Assembly (NCBI RefSeq): GCF_000421345.1
Contig: NZ_ATWV01000003.1
Span: 186,001-250,000 of the forward strand
Length of the DNA: 64,000 nucleotides
Source: Treponema bryantii NK4A124
GTDB lineage: Bacteria > Spirochaetota > Spirochaetia > Treponematales > Treponemataceae
Reading direction: 5' to 3'
Shown: positions 52,139 to 61,856 of the stretch, piece after piece
How positions within the stretch are numbered: the stretch's first letter is position 1
Layout of the letters: every line of letters starts with the position of its first letter
Translations under genes and position numbers: made by a program
The notes under the pieces: model-generated
Database searches by the model: none
The model's input: the letters and a program-made list of their open reading frames with translations, nothing else
What the model was told of the DNA's origin: nothing

Positions 52139-52873
52139 TCACACTTTTTCAAAGTAGAGCTCAGTTATGCTTCTGTCTGCCTTGAGGCCCTTGCGCTCAA
52201 ACTTTGTCTGAGCCCGCCATGGCTGAGGCTCTGCAAAGCCTTCATATTTATTTTTCAAATGCTCAGTCTGACGAAGTTCTTCAAGAGCAAATTCGGCATA
52301 ATCAATAATATCAGTAACAAAATAAAGGTAACCGCCTGGAGCAAGCTTCTGGGCAAAAAGATTTGTGCGCGGACGCTGAACCATGCGGCGTTTATGATGA
52401 CGTTTTTTAGGCCATGGATCCGGAAAGAAAATATGAAAGCCGTTTACTGAATTATCGCCAATCATATATTCCAGAACCTCCAGGGCATCGTATTCAATTA
52501 TGTAAAGATTTTTTAGTTCCCTCTTCTGGATTTCTGAAAGTACTTTTCCAACACCAGGAGTATGTACTTCAATACCAAGATAGTTAATGTTTGGATTTGC
52601 TTCGGCCAGGGCCACAGTTGCGTCTCCCATTCCAAAACCGATTTCAATTACAATAGGATTTGTGTTTCCAAATACATCTACAAAATTTAATTTTTTGTGT
52701 TCGAAAGGAATACACCATGAAGGTGCAAGTTCATTATATGCGCGTTCCTGAGCAGCAGTCATTCTTCCTGCGCGCAAAACATAAGTTTTTACTTCTCGTC
52801 TTAAACCCGAGGGTGGTACTGCTTCGGCCTGTTCGCCTTCTTCTACATTCTGGACTGGAGTCTTATTTTCCAT
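52139..52873 (-). CDS. trmB: tRNA (guanine-N7-)-methyltransferase
   Basis: 244 residues. The SAM-binding loop EIGFGMGDATVALA (about 77-90) and the family motif FFPDPWPKKRHHKRR (about 146-160) are clear. It makes m7G46 in tRNA. Ribosome site AAGGAAAAATA before the ATG. The first 45 residues are a poorly conserved extension. Confidence 0.94.
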   Translation of the reverse strand: MENKTPVQNVEEGEQAEAVPPSGLRREVKTYVLRAGRMTAAQERAYNELAPSWCIPFEHKKLNFVDVFGNTNPIVIEIGFGMGDATVALAEANPNINYLGIEVHTPGVGKVLSEIQKRELKNLYIIEYDALEVLEYMIGDNSVNGFHIFFPDPWPKKRHHKRRMVQRPRTNLFAQKLAPGGYLYFVTDIIDYAEFALEELRQTEHLKNKYEGFAEPQPWRAQTKFERKGLKADRSITELYFEKV

Positions 52874-52891
52874 TATTTTTCCTTATTTATA

Positions 52892-53566
52892 TTATTCTTG
52901 ATCAGCCATTTCAGGAGTTACAGGTTTTTCAGGTTCAATACATAAAACTGTTCCGTTTGCTGCATACCAGATAACCTGATAGTATTCTGCTTCTTTATAT
53001 CTGTTCCAGATATCGCGGGTTGTTTTGAGTTCTTCGGTTCTGTCGCCAAAATAAATCATTATATGCTGCTTATCATATACAGCAATTTTTTCAATTCCGC
53101 GTTTTTCTGCCATATAATCTGCAAGACCAGACAGAAGTACATCATAGAGTCCAAGATCATAATGAACATCAAGATTTACAGTACATTCTTTTTCGTCTGC
53201 ATTAAAATATGTAATCTCATATTGTCCCGACGGGAGCTCTTCATTTTCCGGGGCAACCAGATTTGTACAGCCGGCCCACTGGAGGTCTTCACTTTCCAGC
53301 CTTGTAAGATTATCAGCTTCCCAGCAGAGACCTGTTTCAAGTGAAGTTATTCTTATTCTTTCATAACGTCTTACATCAGATGCTGAAGAAGCAAAAATTG
53401 AAAGACGGGCTGTCGGCGGATTATCTTCTCCATCATAATCAAATATTACGGAATAATCTGTTGTTGTAAGTTCCGGTGTGTTTTGAGAACATGAAGAAAA
53501 TAAAAGGATTAAAGCCGCAGCAAAGAGAAAAAGTGTTATTTTTGTTTTAGAAAGCGTACTACCCAT
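52892..53566 (-). CDS. Lipoprotein of unknown function
   Basis: 224 residues; lipobox LLFSSC with Cys26. The mature part is hydrophilic with three further Cys and no recognised domain. It starts 3 bp after the stop of the gene at 53570, so it is in the same transcript. No good ribosome site, consistent with coupling. Confidence 0.62.
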   Translation of the reverse strand: MGSTLSKTKITLFLFAAALILLFSSCSQNTPELTTTDYSVIFDYDGEDNPPTARLSIFASSASDVRRYERIRITSLETGLCWEADNLTRLESEDLQWAGCTNLVAPENEELPSGQYEITYFNADEKECTVNLDVHYDLGLYDVLLSGLADYMAEKRGIEKIAVYDKQHIMIYFGDRTEELKTTRDIWNRYKEAEYYQVIWYAANGTVLCIEPEKPVTPEMADQE

Positions 53567-53569
53567 AAA

Positions 53570-54733
53570 TTAGAAGTTGAAGTTGAGGTTGATGACTGTA
53601 AGATCTGAAGCAGAGAACTGATTAACAAGAGATTCAAATTTTACATTAACCTTCTTGCAGGCATCATCAAGATATGAAAGATAATACAAACCTAAGTCTG
53701 TTCCTTCCTGACCTTCCGGTAATTCTCGGTAGAAGTCAATAAGGGACTTTTTATTTGTATTAGAAGCCTTTGCAGACTCAATATTATCCTTCATTTCCTG
53801 GAACTCATCGTCCTTGTTGTAAAGTGTTATTGAAAGACGTCCCTGTTTACCAATAGAGGTTGAACCACCACCAAGCTTCCATGAAAGGAATACAAGCTCG
53901 TGTTTACGCTGAAGTTCCTGTACAATTTTTGCACGAACCTCAGGGTCAAAAATCAGGGCATCAATATCATCAATTCCGTGATACATGGTTTTTGCTTCTT
54001 TACGAATGTTGGTATTTTCGTTGTTAAGGGCAAGCTCCATTACCATTACGGAAATATATTCAGCTACCTTTGATTTATCCATATATGAAGAGAGGAGATT
54101 ACGGATTGCTACATACATCTCTGCAGCCCCCTCATTCTTGGCAAACAATGTAATGATATACCAGTTCATAAGACCAAGACGGTTCATAAACTTTTCGGAC
54201 ATCAAAAGGTAGATATTCTTTTCTTCTGAAGAATAGTCATTATTAGACATAATAGACTTCCAGATCGGGTCAAGAATCTGGCGTCTTGTATTTTGAATTG
54301 TAGCTTCTTTATTCTGAAGGATTGAACGAAGCTGACGTTCAGACATATTTGTTCTTTCATCAATAAGATGAGAAGGATTAGCACGGTTGTGTTTGCGAAC
54401 ACACTCACACTGAATTAAAGCAGCGTAAACATCGCGGTCAAACTGTTTATAAAGCAGGGAATAAACAATAACTTTAGACAAATCCATTACTTCCTGGCGG
54501 GAAGAAACGAATTCAGACATAGAAATTTCAATTTTTGATATATAATCCAGAAGAATCATACTCTGGATAGACTGTGGAGAGAACTTATCAAGAGAGATTC
54601 CGTATTCTTCGACATTATCGGCCAGACGGAAACGCAAGAGTTTTTTATTGTGACTAATAAAATTGGAAGCTCCATCCTCTGTCAAAACAACTTTGAGTGG
54701 CAACTCCAGAATGAATTTCTTATCCGATCCCAT
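53570..54733 (-). CDS. Conserved cytoplasmic protein of unknown function
   Basis: About 387 residues, no signal peptide. The N-terminus (KKFILELPLKVVLTEDGASN) is followed by a helical region and a C-terminal segment that is mostly beta. I do not recognise a domain. ATG at 54733 or 54751 are both possible; the first gives MGSDKKFILEL. A promoter with -35 TTTACA and -10 TATAAT lies just upstream, divergent from the membrane-protein gene at 54825. Confidence 0.6.
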   Translation of the reverse strand: MGSDKKFILELPLKVVLTEDGASNFISHNKKLLRFRLADNVEEYGISLDKFSPQSIQSMILLDYISKIEISMSEFVSSRQEVMDLSKVIVYSLLYKQFDRDVYAALIQCECVRKHNRANPSHLIDERTNMSERQLRSILQNKEATIQNTRRQILDPIWKSIMSNNDYSSEEKNIYLLMSEKFMNRLGLMNWYIITLFAKNEGAAEMYVAIRNLLSSYMDKSKVAEYISVMVMELALNNENTNIRKEAKTMYHGIDDIDALIFDPEVRAKIVQELQRKHELVFLSWKLGGGSTSIGKQGRLSITLYNKDDEFQEMKDNIESAKASNTNKKSLIDFYRELPEGQEGTDLGLYYLSYLDDACKKVNVKFESLVNQFSASDLTVINLNFNF

Positions 54734-54771
54734 ATACCCTGCTAAATGCAAATCTTTTTTTATTTTTATCT

Positions 54772-54800
54772 ATTATACACGATAGGACTTGCATTGTAAA
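54772..54800 (-). promoter_or_regulatory. Promoter for the minus-strand gene pair at 53.6-54.7 kb
   Basis: On the minus strand, TTTACA (54795-54800), 17-nt spacer, TATAAT (54772-54777). Confidence 0.6.
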
Positions 54801-54824
54801 CAATAAAAATTTAAACTGAAAGTG

Positions 54825-56768
54825 ATGAAAATAAGACAAATTCTGTGCAGCATTCTGATTCTTCTTTCCTCCTCTTTTGTTTATTCAAACAATAAGAGAG
54901 CTGCCGGCATAGAATTATGTTCTCAGGTTCATACTTTCCTCAAAAAAAACGGTTTTTCACCCTCTACACAAAGCCTTGTGGTATCTGGTGAAAACACATT
55001 TCCTTATAATATTATCGTCACATTTGCCCCGGAACAGAACACTTCACCGGAAAATTTAATTCTTGTTTTTTTTCAGGAAGATATTCCGGACAATCAGGAA
55101 ATCATACTCAAAACTTTATCTGATATCAGGGATAAAGCATATCCTTTTACCATAACAGCCCTTTTCGCTTATGGTGAAAAGCAGCTTCTTGAAAAAGCAG
55201 ATATGATTTACGGAACTCAGGTTTATCTCGAAAGCCTTAATACAAACCTGTCTTACACTGCTGTAATTTTTGACCTGGAATGCGGTAAAAATGAGATTGA
55301 AACGACAGCAGAAAGGCTTTCTTCTCCACCACTTCTCATAAAAAATGCAATGAACATTTACAAAAGCAATGACATAGAAATAAACTATCCGAAGATTATT
55401 CTCAGTCAGCTTTCTTCCTATAATTTTATTTCAAGTCCTGTACTGACACGTTTTTTTTCCTACGAAATACCTGCAATCAAACTTTCACTTGGAAATATTT
55501 CTGAAGAAAAAGATCTTGAAAGCAAGACAAAAATTAACGTAATTTCAAACTTTGTTGAGCTTTTCTCAAAAAATGCGGACACAAGCTGGGAACATCACTT
55601 TTTAATCATAAAACTTTTTGGAAGTTATCATACTGTGTCTGAAAAAATGATACTGCATATTGTAATTCCAACAATTTTCCTCTGGCTTCTTTTTATCTTC
55701 ATACTTATTTTTGTAAACCGCAGATTAAAAAAGCATACCTGGTATACAATCGGAAAAATCTGGTGGTCTGTTCCCCTCTCTTATATTTTGATTACCTGCG
55801 GCTTTTTCCTTGGAGGAATCTTATTCCGTAACATTTCTACTGATGCCACTTATGCAACAAAGATTTACGGCAGACTGATTTTCCAGATAAGCATTTCTCT
55901 GCTTCTAACACTTTCAGCCTATCTTATTATTCTCACCCTGAACAATGCTTTTACAGAACGGGCTGTTGATTACCTTCTTGTCATAAGCTGTTTTATTAAT
56001 CAGTCTCTTTTTATTCTTGCAGATATTTCTCTAAGCCCTATTTTTATCATTATCTGCCTTCTTTCTCTGCTGGCACTTACTGTAAAAAATAACTATCTGC
56101 ATTTTGCTTTATTTCTGCTTATGATACTGCCTCTTGTACCCTATGCAAACCGAATGATAAATACAGCAAACTTAAAATATCTTTCTGATTATCTTTCTAC
56201 AAAAAAAACTATTGATTTTATAATTCCTCTGGTTATATATCCGATTTTTATTGTACTTTTCAGAATTATTACCTGGATAAGAAGCAGCAGTAAAAAAATC
56301 AATTATGTAATAATTTCAACAATCATTATTTTTACAGTTATTACTGCTTCACTCTCACTTTTTGGTTTTATCCGTACAAAAAGTCTTAATAAAAAACAGA
56401 CTCAGCCTTACGAAATTAAAATCAACCCAAACGGCAGCCAGCTTATTCAGCTTTCGGTAAAGGACAGAAATGTATTTGATGATATAATCCGTACGGTTGA
56501 TGTTTCCCTGGAAAAGGACTGCATAATCTGTGATATTCTCATTACTACCGACAATCTAAATCCGGTTTTATATTCTGATAATGACTACACAAATCCTTCG
56601 GTAAACCAGGCCCGCTTCAGCATCCCTAATAATCCGCCTAAGGAAATGTCTTTCAGGTACGGTGCCGCAAAGGTACCATGTAAAATTACGGTATCTGCTG
56701 TTTATAGAGACGATGATTCAGGAACCTTTCAGTTTATTAGCCGTTCCCTGGAAACTGGAGCTGACTGA
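54825..56768 (+). CDS. Polytopic membrane protein with large periplasmic domain
   Basis: About 647 residues. A signal peptide or first helix (ILCSILILLSSSFVYS) is followed by about 260 exported residues, then about eight transmembrane helices (about 275-510) and a C-terminal soluble domain of about 120 residues. The exported domain (NIIVTFAPEQ, LILVFFQEDIPD, LFAYGEKQLL) looks like an alpha/beta fold related to peptidase-type domains, but I cannot place it. A GTG at 54822 is an alternative start. The stop overlaps the dinB ATG (TGATG), so the two are coupled. Confidence 0.6.
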   Translation: MKIRQILCSILILLSSSFVYSNNKRAAGIELCSQVHTFLKKNGFSPSTQSLVVSGENTFPYNIIVTFAPEQNTSPENLILVFFQEDIPDNQEIILKTLSDIRDKAYPFTITALFAYGEKQLLEKADMIYGTQVYLESLNTNLSYTAVIFDLECGKNEIETTAERLSSPPLLIKNAMNIYKSNDIEINYPKIILSQLSSYNFISSPVLTRFFSYEIPAIKLSLGNISEEKDLESKTKINVISNFVELFSKNADTSWEHHFLIIKLFGSYHTVSEKMILHIVIPTIFLWLLFIFILIFVNRRLKKHTWYTIGKIWWSVPLSYILITCGFFLGGILFRNISTDATYATKIYGRLIFQISISLLLTLSAYLIILTLNNAFTERAVDYLLVISCFINQSLFILADISLSPIFIIICLLSLLALTVKNNYLHFALFLLMILPLVPYANRMINTANLKYLSDYLSTKKTIDFIIPLVIYPIFIVLFRIITWIRSSSKKINYVIISTIIIFTVITASLSLFGFIRTKSLNKKQTQPYEIKINPNGSQLIQLSVKDRNVFDDIIRTVDVSLEKDCIICDILITTDNLNPVLYSDNDYTNPSVNQARFSIPNNPPKEMSFRYGAAKVPCKITVSAVYRDDDSGTFQFISRSLETGAD

Positions 56769-59700
56769 TGGCAAATAGCGACAAAGCTTTACACTGGTAT
56801 CTTCACGTAGATCTCGATGCTTTTTTTGCCTCCGTTGAACAGCTGGACAATCCGGAGCTTAGAGGCAAGCCTGTAATAGTCGGTGGAAAACCAGAAGACC
56901 GGCGCAGTGTTGTTTCTACTGCCTCTTATGAAGCCCGTGCCTTTGGAGTTCATTCTGCAATGCCAACCTTTCAGGCCTACCGGCTTTGCCCTCAGGGAAT
57001 CTTTGTTCATGGCCGAATGCATCGTTATGCTGAACTCTCTCATCAGATAATGTCAATCTTCCGCGATTATTCTCCGGATGTAGATCAGATGTCTATTGAT
57101 GAAGCCTTTATAGACCTTACCGGTACCGAAAAACTTTTCGGGCCGCCGGAAGAAACTGCCCGTGCAATAAAAAAACGGGTAAAAGAAGAAACGGGACTTA
57201 CTGTTTCAGTTGGTCTTGCAAGAACTAAATATCTTGCAAAAATTGCTTCTGGTCTTTCGAAACCTGATGGTTTTTATCATATAAAAGCCGGAAGTGAAGA
57301 AACTTTCATGCTGAACCTTCCGCTTAATAAAGTATGGGGACTTGGTCCAAAGTCTCTTGATTTGATTCGCAGCAAGGGATTTAACACAACCCGCGATATT
57401 TACGAAAAAGATTACGACACCCTTGAGTTTTTGTTTGGCAAAAACATGGCCGGCTTTTTATATAATGTTGTAAGAGGCATTGAAAAAGAATCCTTCAGCC
57501 GCGAAACCAAATCTCATTCCATAAGCGCGGAAACGACCTTTCCTTATGATCTTACAGACATATATACAATTGAAACTGAACTTCTTGAACTTGCCCACGG
57601 AGTTTTTTTCCGCCTGCTCAAAGAAGAAAGTTTTTCGCGGACTGCTTTTGTAAAAATTCGTTATGATGATTTTTCTACAGGCACGGTTCAGGAAACAGTT
57701 GAAAGAAACATCATAACTCTGGATTCGTTTTTTGAAATCATAAAAAGACTTTTTGAAAAGCGTTACCAGAAAGGCCGGGGCATAAGGCTGCTGGGAGTCG
57801 GCTTTGAAAATATAGTAAAAGAAGAAAAGCCTTATCAGCAGGATTTATTTTCTTCAAACAATGACGAAAAAAAACAGGCTGTTGAAAAAGCCATTCTTAA
57901 ACTTTCAAAAAAACACCCGGAGATAAAAGTAAGCAAGGCAAGAACCTTAAAGGCCCTGCTCTTTGTTCTTTTAATCCCGTTTACAGCTGGTAAATTACAG
58001 GCAGAAGAATTTCTTTCTTCAGATGAAGAAAAAGAAGCTCCTGTTTTTTTATTTGATTATGATATCAACGATAAAAATCATGTGGATTTTTCTGCCAGCG
58101 GATTATGGAAAGCAGAGCTTACAGGCGGACTGGACTTCAGTTTTGGAAATGATACTGATTTTGGTTTTGCAGCTGTTTTGCCGGTTTTTAAGCAGGAAAC
58201 CGACATTTCCATTCTGCTTACTTTAAATAAGAGCTGGTACTTTGAAGCTGCCTTTGCCGATGAGTTTACACGAAACACATTAGCCTTCGGCTATAATGGA
58301 AATGGAATCATAAGAAACTTCCGTCTTGCCAACAGAGGCATAACAATGCCGCAGGGATATTCTGCAGAGCATTTCGGCTATTCGCTCCGGGGCGGAAACA
58401 ACCAGGCGCCGGGCATGTCCCTTCATCTTCTTTCTCCATCCGAAAAAATGCAGGCAGACTTTCTGCTTCGTTATGATATGACAGAAAGCAAAAGCGAAAT
58501 CTATTACGGAATGAATAAAGTTTCTGACCTTACAATTCCAGTTGAAAACTTTGCATACGGCCGGCAATTCCATTTTCCGGAGGCATCTGCCCTAAAGTTA
58601 AATGAAATAAAAAATGTTTATGTTGAAGATAAAGCAGGCTCATACACAGATACCCGTGGCCGCCCTTTCCGACGCCTGCGCAATGATGAATACGCCGTAA
58701 CGCAGAACTACCTCTACCTCAGTCAGGAAGCTGAAGGTGACAAAAATGCAGACGGAGATATTCCCTCAATTCTGCTTACCTTTACATCAGTCTCAGGACC
58801 ATCACAAATAATTTCTCAATGCGGCAGCTGGGACCAGGAAAAAACTTTCTTTGGAAAAATCCAGAAAGAACTTGGAAAAGGTGACCGCTATCAGATAGAA
58901 AATTTTGTTTACGAAATGCTTACGGAAATTGATGGAGAAGAAGCCCTTATAATTCAAAATTACAAAGGTTTTTCTCCCTTCTTATGCCCTGTAATTTATG
59001 ATTTCGGACAAAAAAAAGAAGCAGACTATCTTGTAATATCAAAACAATCAGAAGTACCAGTTACAAAATACAAGGCAGGCGAAGCAGACGAAATCTACAC
59101 CTCTTTATTTGAAAACTTTTTTGATTCAAAAATCAGCAGCGCTTCTATTACAAATAAAGATGACCCGCAAAGCATATATCCTTTTGCAGAAGACTGTCCG
59201 GAAATATACCTGAACCTTCCCCACAATACCTCTCTAGCAATCCGGGCAAGATCTTATTCACCGGTAAAAGAAATCCTTATTTCAAAAAAGGCGGCGGCTG
59301 GAACCGTTCAGGTTTATAAAAACGGAATTCTCTTAAACGGAACTGAATTTAATGAAAACACAGGCGTTCTTACATTAAATACCCCTGTCTCAGACACAGA
59401 CCAGCTGCTCATTACCTGGCAGGAAGAAAGCACCGATTTTTCAAACGGAGCCTTTTCAGCTGCGGCCGGAATGAAGATTAATTTTTTGCCGGAGCTTTCT
59501 GCTGATTTTTCCCTGACAACAAGACAGCCTGTGAATCAAAAAGATTCATATATCGAAAAGGGAATTCAAAAAAACAGTTTTACTGCCTTTGCCAGCGGAA
59601 TAACTTATGAAAAAGATAACCTTACCCTTACTGACAAAAGTTCAGTCTCGCTTTTAAATGACAACACATCAGACGGCCTTTTATTGTATTCCTGGCAGGA

Positions 59701-61849
59701 TCTGATTGACGACTGGAATGAAGAGTTAGAGGCAAATCCTGATTCTAAAAGCCTCATACCGGAAAAATCAAATACAATAACTTTTTCTCCTCAAGATTTT
59801 TCTGCCTATAAAAAAATCTCTATTGATATTGATTTCCGTGATGATGATTCTTCTGAAAGTGACAGGCTTCTTTCAGGCCCCCTTACCCTGATTCTTGACG
59901 AAGATACCGGAAGAGCCGTAGCTGGTAATGAAGCTCTTTATCTTTACATCAAAGACACTGAACTTGCAGGTCTTACAAAAGCAATTCACAATATTACAAT
60001 TTCTACAGACAGTGAAGAAGTCTGCATAGACGGCATAGTCCTTCCGGAAGATTTTTATACACTGAATATCAACAAAGAAGTTTTTCCTTCAAGACTTACC
60101 ATTGAAAATCAAAAATGTCTTGTTGAAACACTTGCATATAAAGAAGCCTCTTATTACGGCACTGTAAGAAATTATTTCGCAGCCGACTATAAAAAAGAAG
60201 GTGCTCTTATAAAGGCCGGTGATTTTGAAGTTCTTAAAGACCTTCATCTTGGCTTTTTATCTGACCAGGGAAGCGGTAATTTTTCTGCCCCGGATCCTTT
60301 TGTAAATGCAAAAACTCTTGCAGGAATAAGCCTTGGAGATGTAGAACTTTCGGCAGACCTTGCAGTGCAGGATCTTACGGAGAATGCAGAGCTTTCGGAA
60401 TCAGGTCACGGAATAAAAACAGGCAGAGACCTTTTTCTTTTTAAGATTATTTCTCTGGAAGACAAGTACCGTTTTAAGCCTGCTGCAAATGAACTTAGAA
60501 AAGAAAATAATTTTTCTCTTGATTTCAGTCCTGTAAAAGTTCCCTTATCAGGATCTTTTAAGAGCTCGGCTTACAACACACAGTATCATGCTAAAGGAGA
60601 TTCGAGTCTTTCTTTAGGCTATGTTCAAAAAATATCAGAAGGAAATGCCGGCCTGAACATAAAATATGATAATTCCCAAAAACTCCTGCACACAGAAAAA
60701 GAAAACATTCCGTCTTCCTATATGGAAGGCTGGACAGATATTTCAAGTCTGGAATTTTCCAGCGGTGAAGCTGATGCTGCAGAAAGAACTTCCCTCTGGT
60801 CTTATGTCTTAAATGCTACTGCTCCTTTTACCCCTTCACTCACCTTTAAGCCTAAGATAACTTATGAGCTTTCAGACAAGTATTTTCTTTCTGATGATAA
60901 AAGGGATTCCATAACTCCTGCTTTTTCGGACAAAGAATTTATTTCCCTGCTTTTTCCTTTCACAACAGAAAACAGATTTTTCAGCTTCGAAGTTGCAAGA
61001 ACAGGCGGCGGTACAAAAAACATAGCCTGGGGTGGAGATTATAAAACTGATGCTCAAAACCTTTATGGTCTTCAGGACCAGAGAAGCTGGTTTTATTCAA
61101 GCATTCCTTTTTATGAACTTTTTGATTCGAATTTAAAAGATAAAATTACTCAAAGCTATGCCGCAAAATATGAAGGTAACTTCAGGCGTACTTTATATAA
61201 TTCAAAAAAAGATATTTTCATACCTTCAGCACTGACTCTTGCAGTTACCCGTGAAATAAACAGTCTGCCGCCGGTTGCCGATTTATATCAGTTTAAGGCT
61301 GTAATAACCAACAACTCAATAAACAATTTTGGAAGCAAGAGTAAGGACAAGCTGTTTGACTGGTTTACCCAGGAAGAATTAACAACAAGACTTTCTGCAA
61401 TTTTTAAGGTTCCGGCTGGAGAGCCCGAAAACTTTAAGTTTAACATTCAATACTTTTCACAGCTGCTTTTATTCATAAGTGAAAAATCAATTCTTTCTGA
61501 ACAGGTGAATTTTTCAATTGAAGACCTTGCAAACTGGGATGTAAAGGATACAATTACTTATTCAAGGCCTTCAGCAACAAGTCTTATAACTGCTATGGCA
61601 CATCTTTTTCTTCCTTCTGTAAAAAGCAGTATGTACACAATTACCAGAAAAGACAGTTTTACAATAAGTGTTGGCCGCATAGAAGCAGAGCTGCAGCAAA
61701 AATATTCATATAATCATTTTGTAGAAGTCGGCTTTCTTGAATACTACTGTATAAATGCAGGTCTGGAAGGCACCCTTATCATCAACGAAAAACTGGCAGA
61801 CAGAATTAATTTAAGTCTGACAATCGGTGCCAAAGCTGAGTTTGAATAA
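56768..61849 (+). CDS. dinB: DNA polymerase IV (DinB) in one frame with an outer-membrane-like protein
   Basis: 1,693 residues in a single frame. Residues 1-394 are a complete Y-family polymerase: VDLDAFFASVE (15-24), SIDEAFIDLTG (109-119), and a normal DinB ending (QQDLFSSNNDE, KVSKARTL at 387-394). Residues 395-412 (KALLFVLLIPFTAGKLQA) are a signal peptide, and 413-1693 an extracytoplasmic beta-rich protein ending in GAKAEFE, like an outer-membrane barrel. No stop separates the parts. No ATG, GTG or TTG lies at the junction; ATA at 57923 would begin MKVSKARTLKALLF, a perfect signal peptide. Real fusion, stop loss or a non-standard start are all possible. Confidence 0.75.
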   Translation: MANSDKALHWYLHVDLDAFFASVEQLDNPELRGKPVIVGGKPEDRRSVVSTASYEARAFGVHSAMPTFQAYRLCPQGIFVHGRMHRYAELSHQIMSIFRDYSPDVDQMSIDEAFIDLTGTEKLFGPPEETARAIKKRVKEETGLTVSVGLARTKYLAKIASGLSKPDGFYHIKAGSEETFMLNLPLNKVWGLGPKSLDLIRSKGFNTTRDIYEKDYDTLEFLFGKNMAGFLYNVVRGIEKESFSRETKSHSISAETTFPYDLTDIYTIETELLELAHGVFFRLLKEESFSRTAFVKIRYDDFSTGTVQETVERNIITLDSFFEIIKRLFEKRYQKGRGIRLLGVGFENIVKEEKPYQQDLFSSNNDEKKQAVEKAILKLSKKHPEIKVSKARTLKALLFVLLIPFTAGKLQAEEFLSSDEEKEAPVFLFDYDINDKNHVDFSASGLWKAELTGGLDFSFGNDTDFGFAAVLPVFKQETDISILLTLNKSWYFEAAFADEFTRNTLAFGYNGNGIIRNFRLANRGITMPQGYSAEHFGYSLRGGNNQAPGMSLHLLSPSEKMQADFLLRYDMTESKSEIYYGMNKVSDLTIPVENFAYGRQFHFPEASALKLNEIKNVYVEDKAGSYTDTRGRPFRRLRNDEYAVTQNYLYLSQEAEGDKNADGDIPSILLTFTSVSGPSQIISQCGSWDQEKTFFGKIQKELGKGDRYQIENFVYEMLTEIDGEEALIIQNYKGFSPFLCPVIYDFGQKKEADYLVISKQSEVPVTKYKAGEADEIYTSLFENFFDSKISSASITNKDDPQSIYPFAEDCPEIYLNLPHNTSLAIRARSYSPVKEILISKKAAAGTVQVYKNGILLNGTEFNENTGVLTLNTPVSDTDQLLITWQEESTDFSNGAFSAAAGMKINFLPELSADFSLTTRQPVNQKDSYIEKGIQKNSFTAFASGITYEKDNLTLTDKSSVSLLNDNTSDGLLLYSWQDLIDDWNEELEANPDSKSLIPEKSNTITFSPQDFSAYKKISIDIDFRDDDSSESDRLLSGPLTLILDEDTGRAVAGNEALYLYIKDTELAGLTKAIHNITISTDSEEVCIDGIVLPEDFYTLNINKEVFPSRLTIENQKCLVETLAYKEASYYGTVRNYFAADYKKEGALIKAGDFEVLKDLHLGFLSDQGSGNFSAPDPFVNAKTLAGISLGDVELSADLAVQDLTENAELSESGHGIKTGRDLFLFKIISLEDKYRFKPAANELRKENNFSLDFSPVKVPLSGSFKSSAYNTQYHAKGDSSLSLGYVQKISEGNAGLNIKYDNSQKLLHTEKENIPSSYMEGWTDISSLEFSSGEADAAERTSLWSYVLNATAPFTPSLTFKPKITYELSDKYFLSDDKRDSITPAFSDKEFISLLFPFTTENRFFSFEVARTGGGTKNIAWGGDYKTDAQNLYGLQDQRSWFYSSIPFYELFDSNLKDKITQSYAAKYEGNFRRTLYNSKKDIFIPSALTLAVTREINSLPPVADLYQFKAVITNNSINNFGSKSKDKLFDWFTQEELTTRLSAIFKVPAGEPENFKFNIQYFSQLLLFISEKSILSEQVNFSIEDLANWDVKDTITYSRPSATSLITAMAHLFLPSVKSSMYTITRKDSFTISVGRIEAELQQKYSYNHFVEVGFLEYYCINAGLEGTLIINEKLADRINLSLTIGAKAEFE

Positions 61850-61856
61850 TCTTTAA

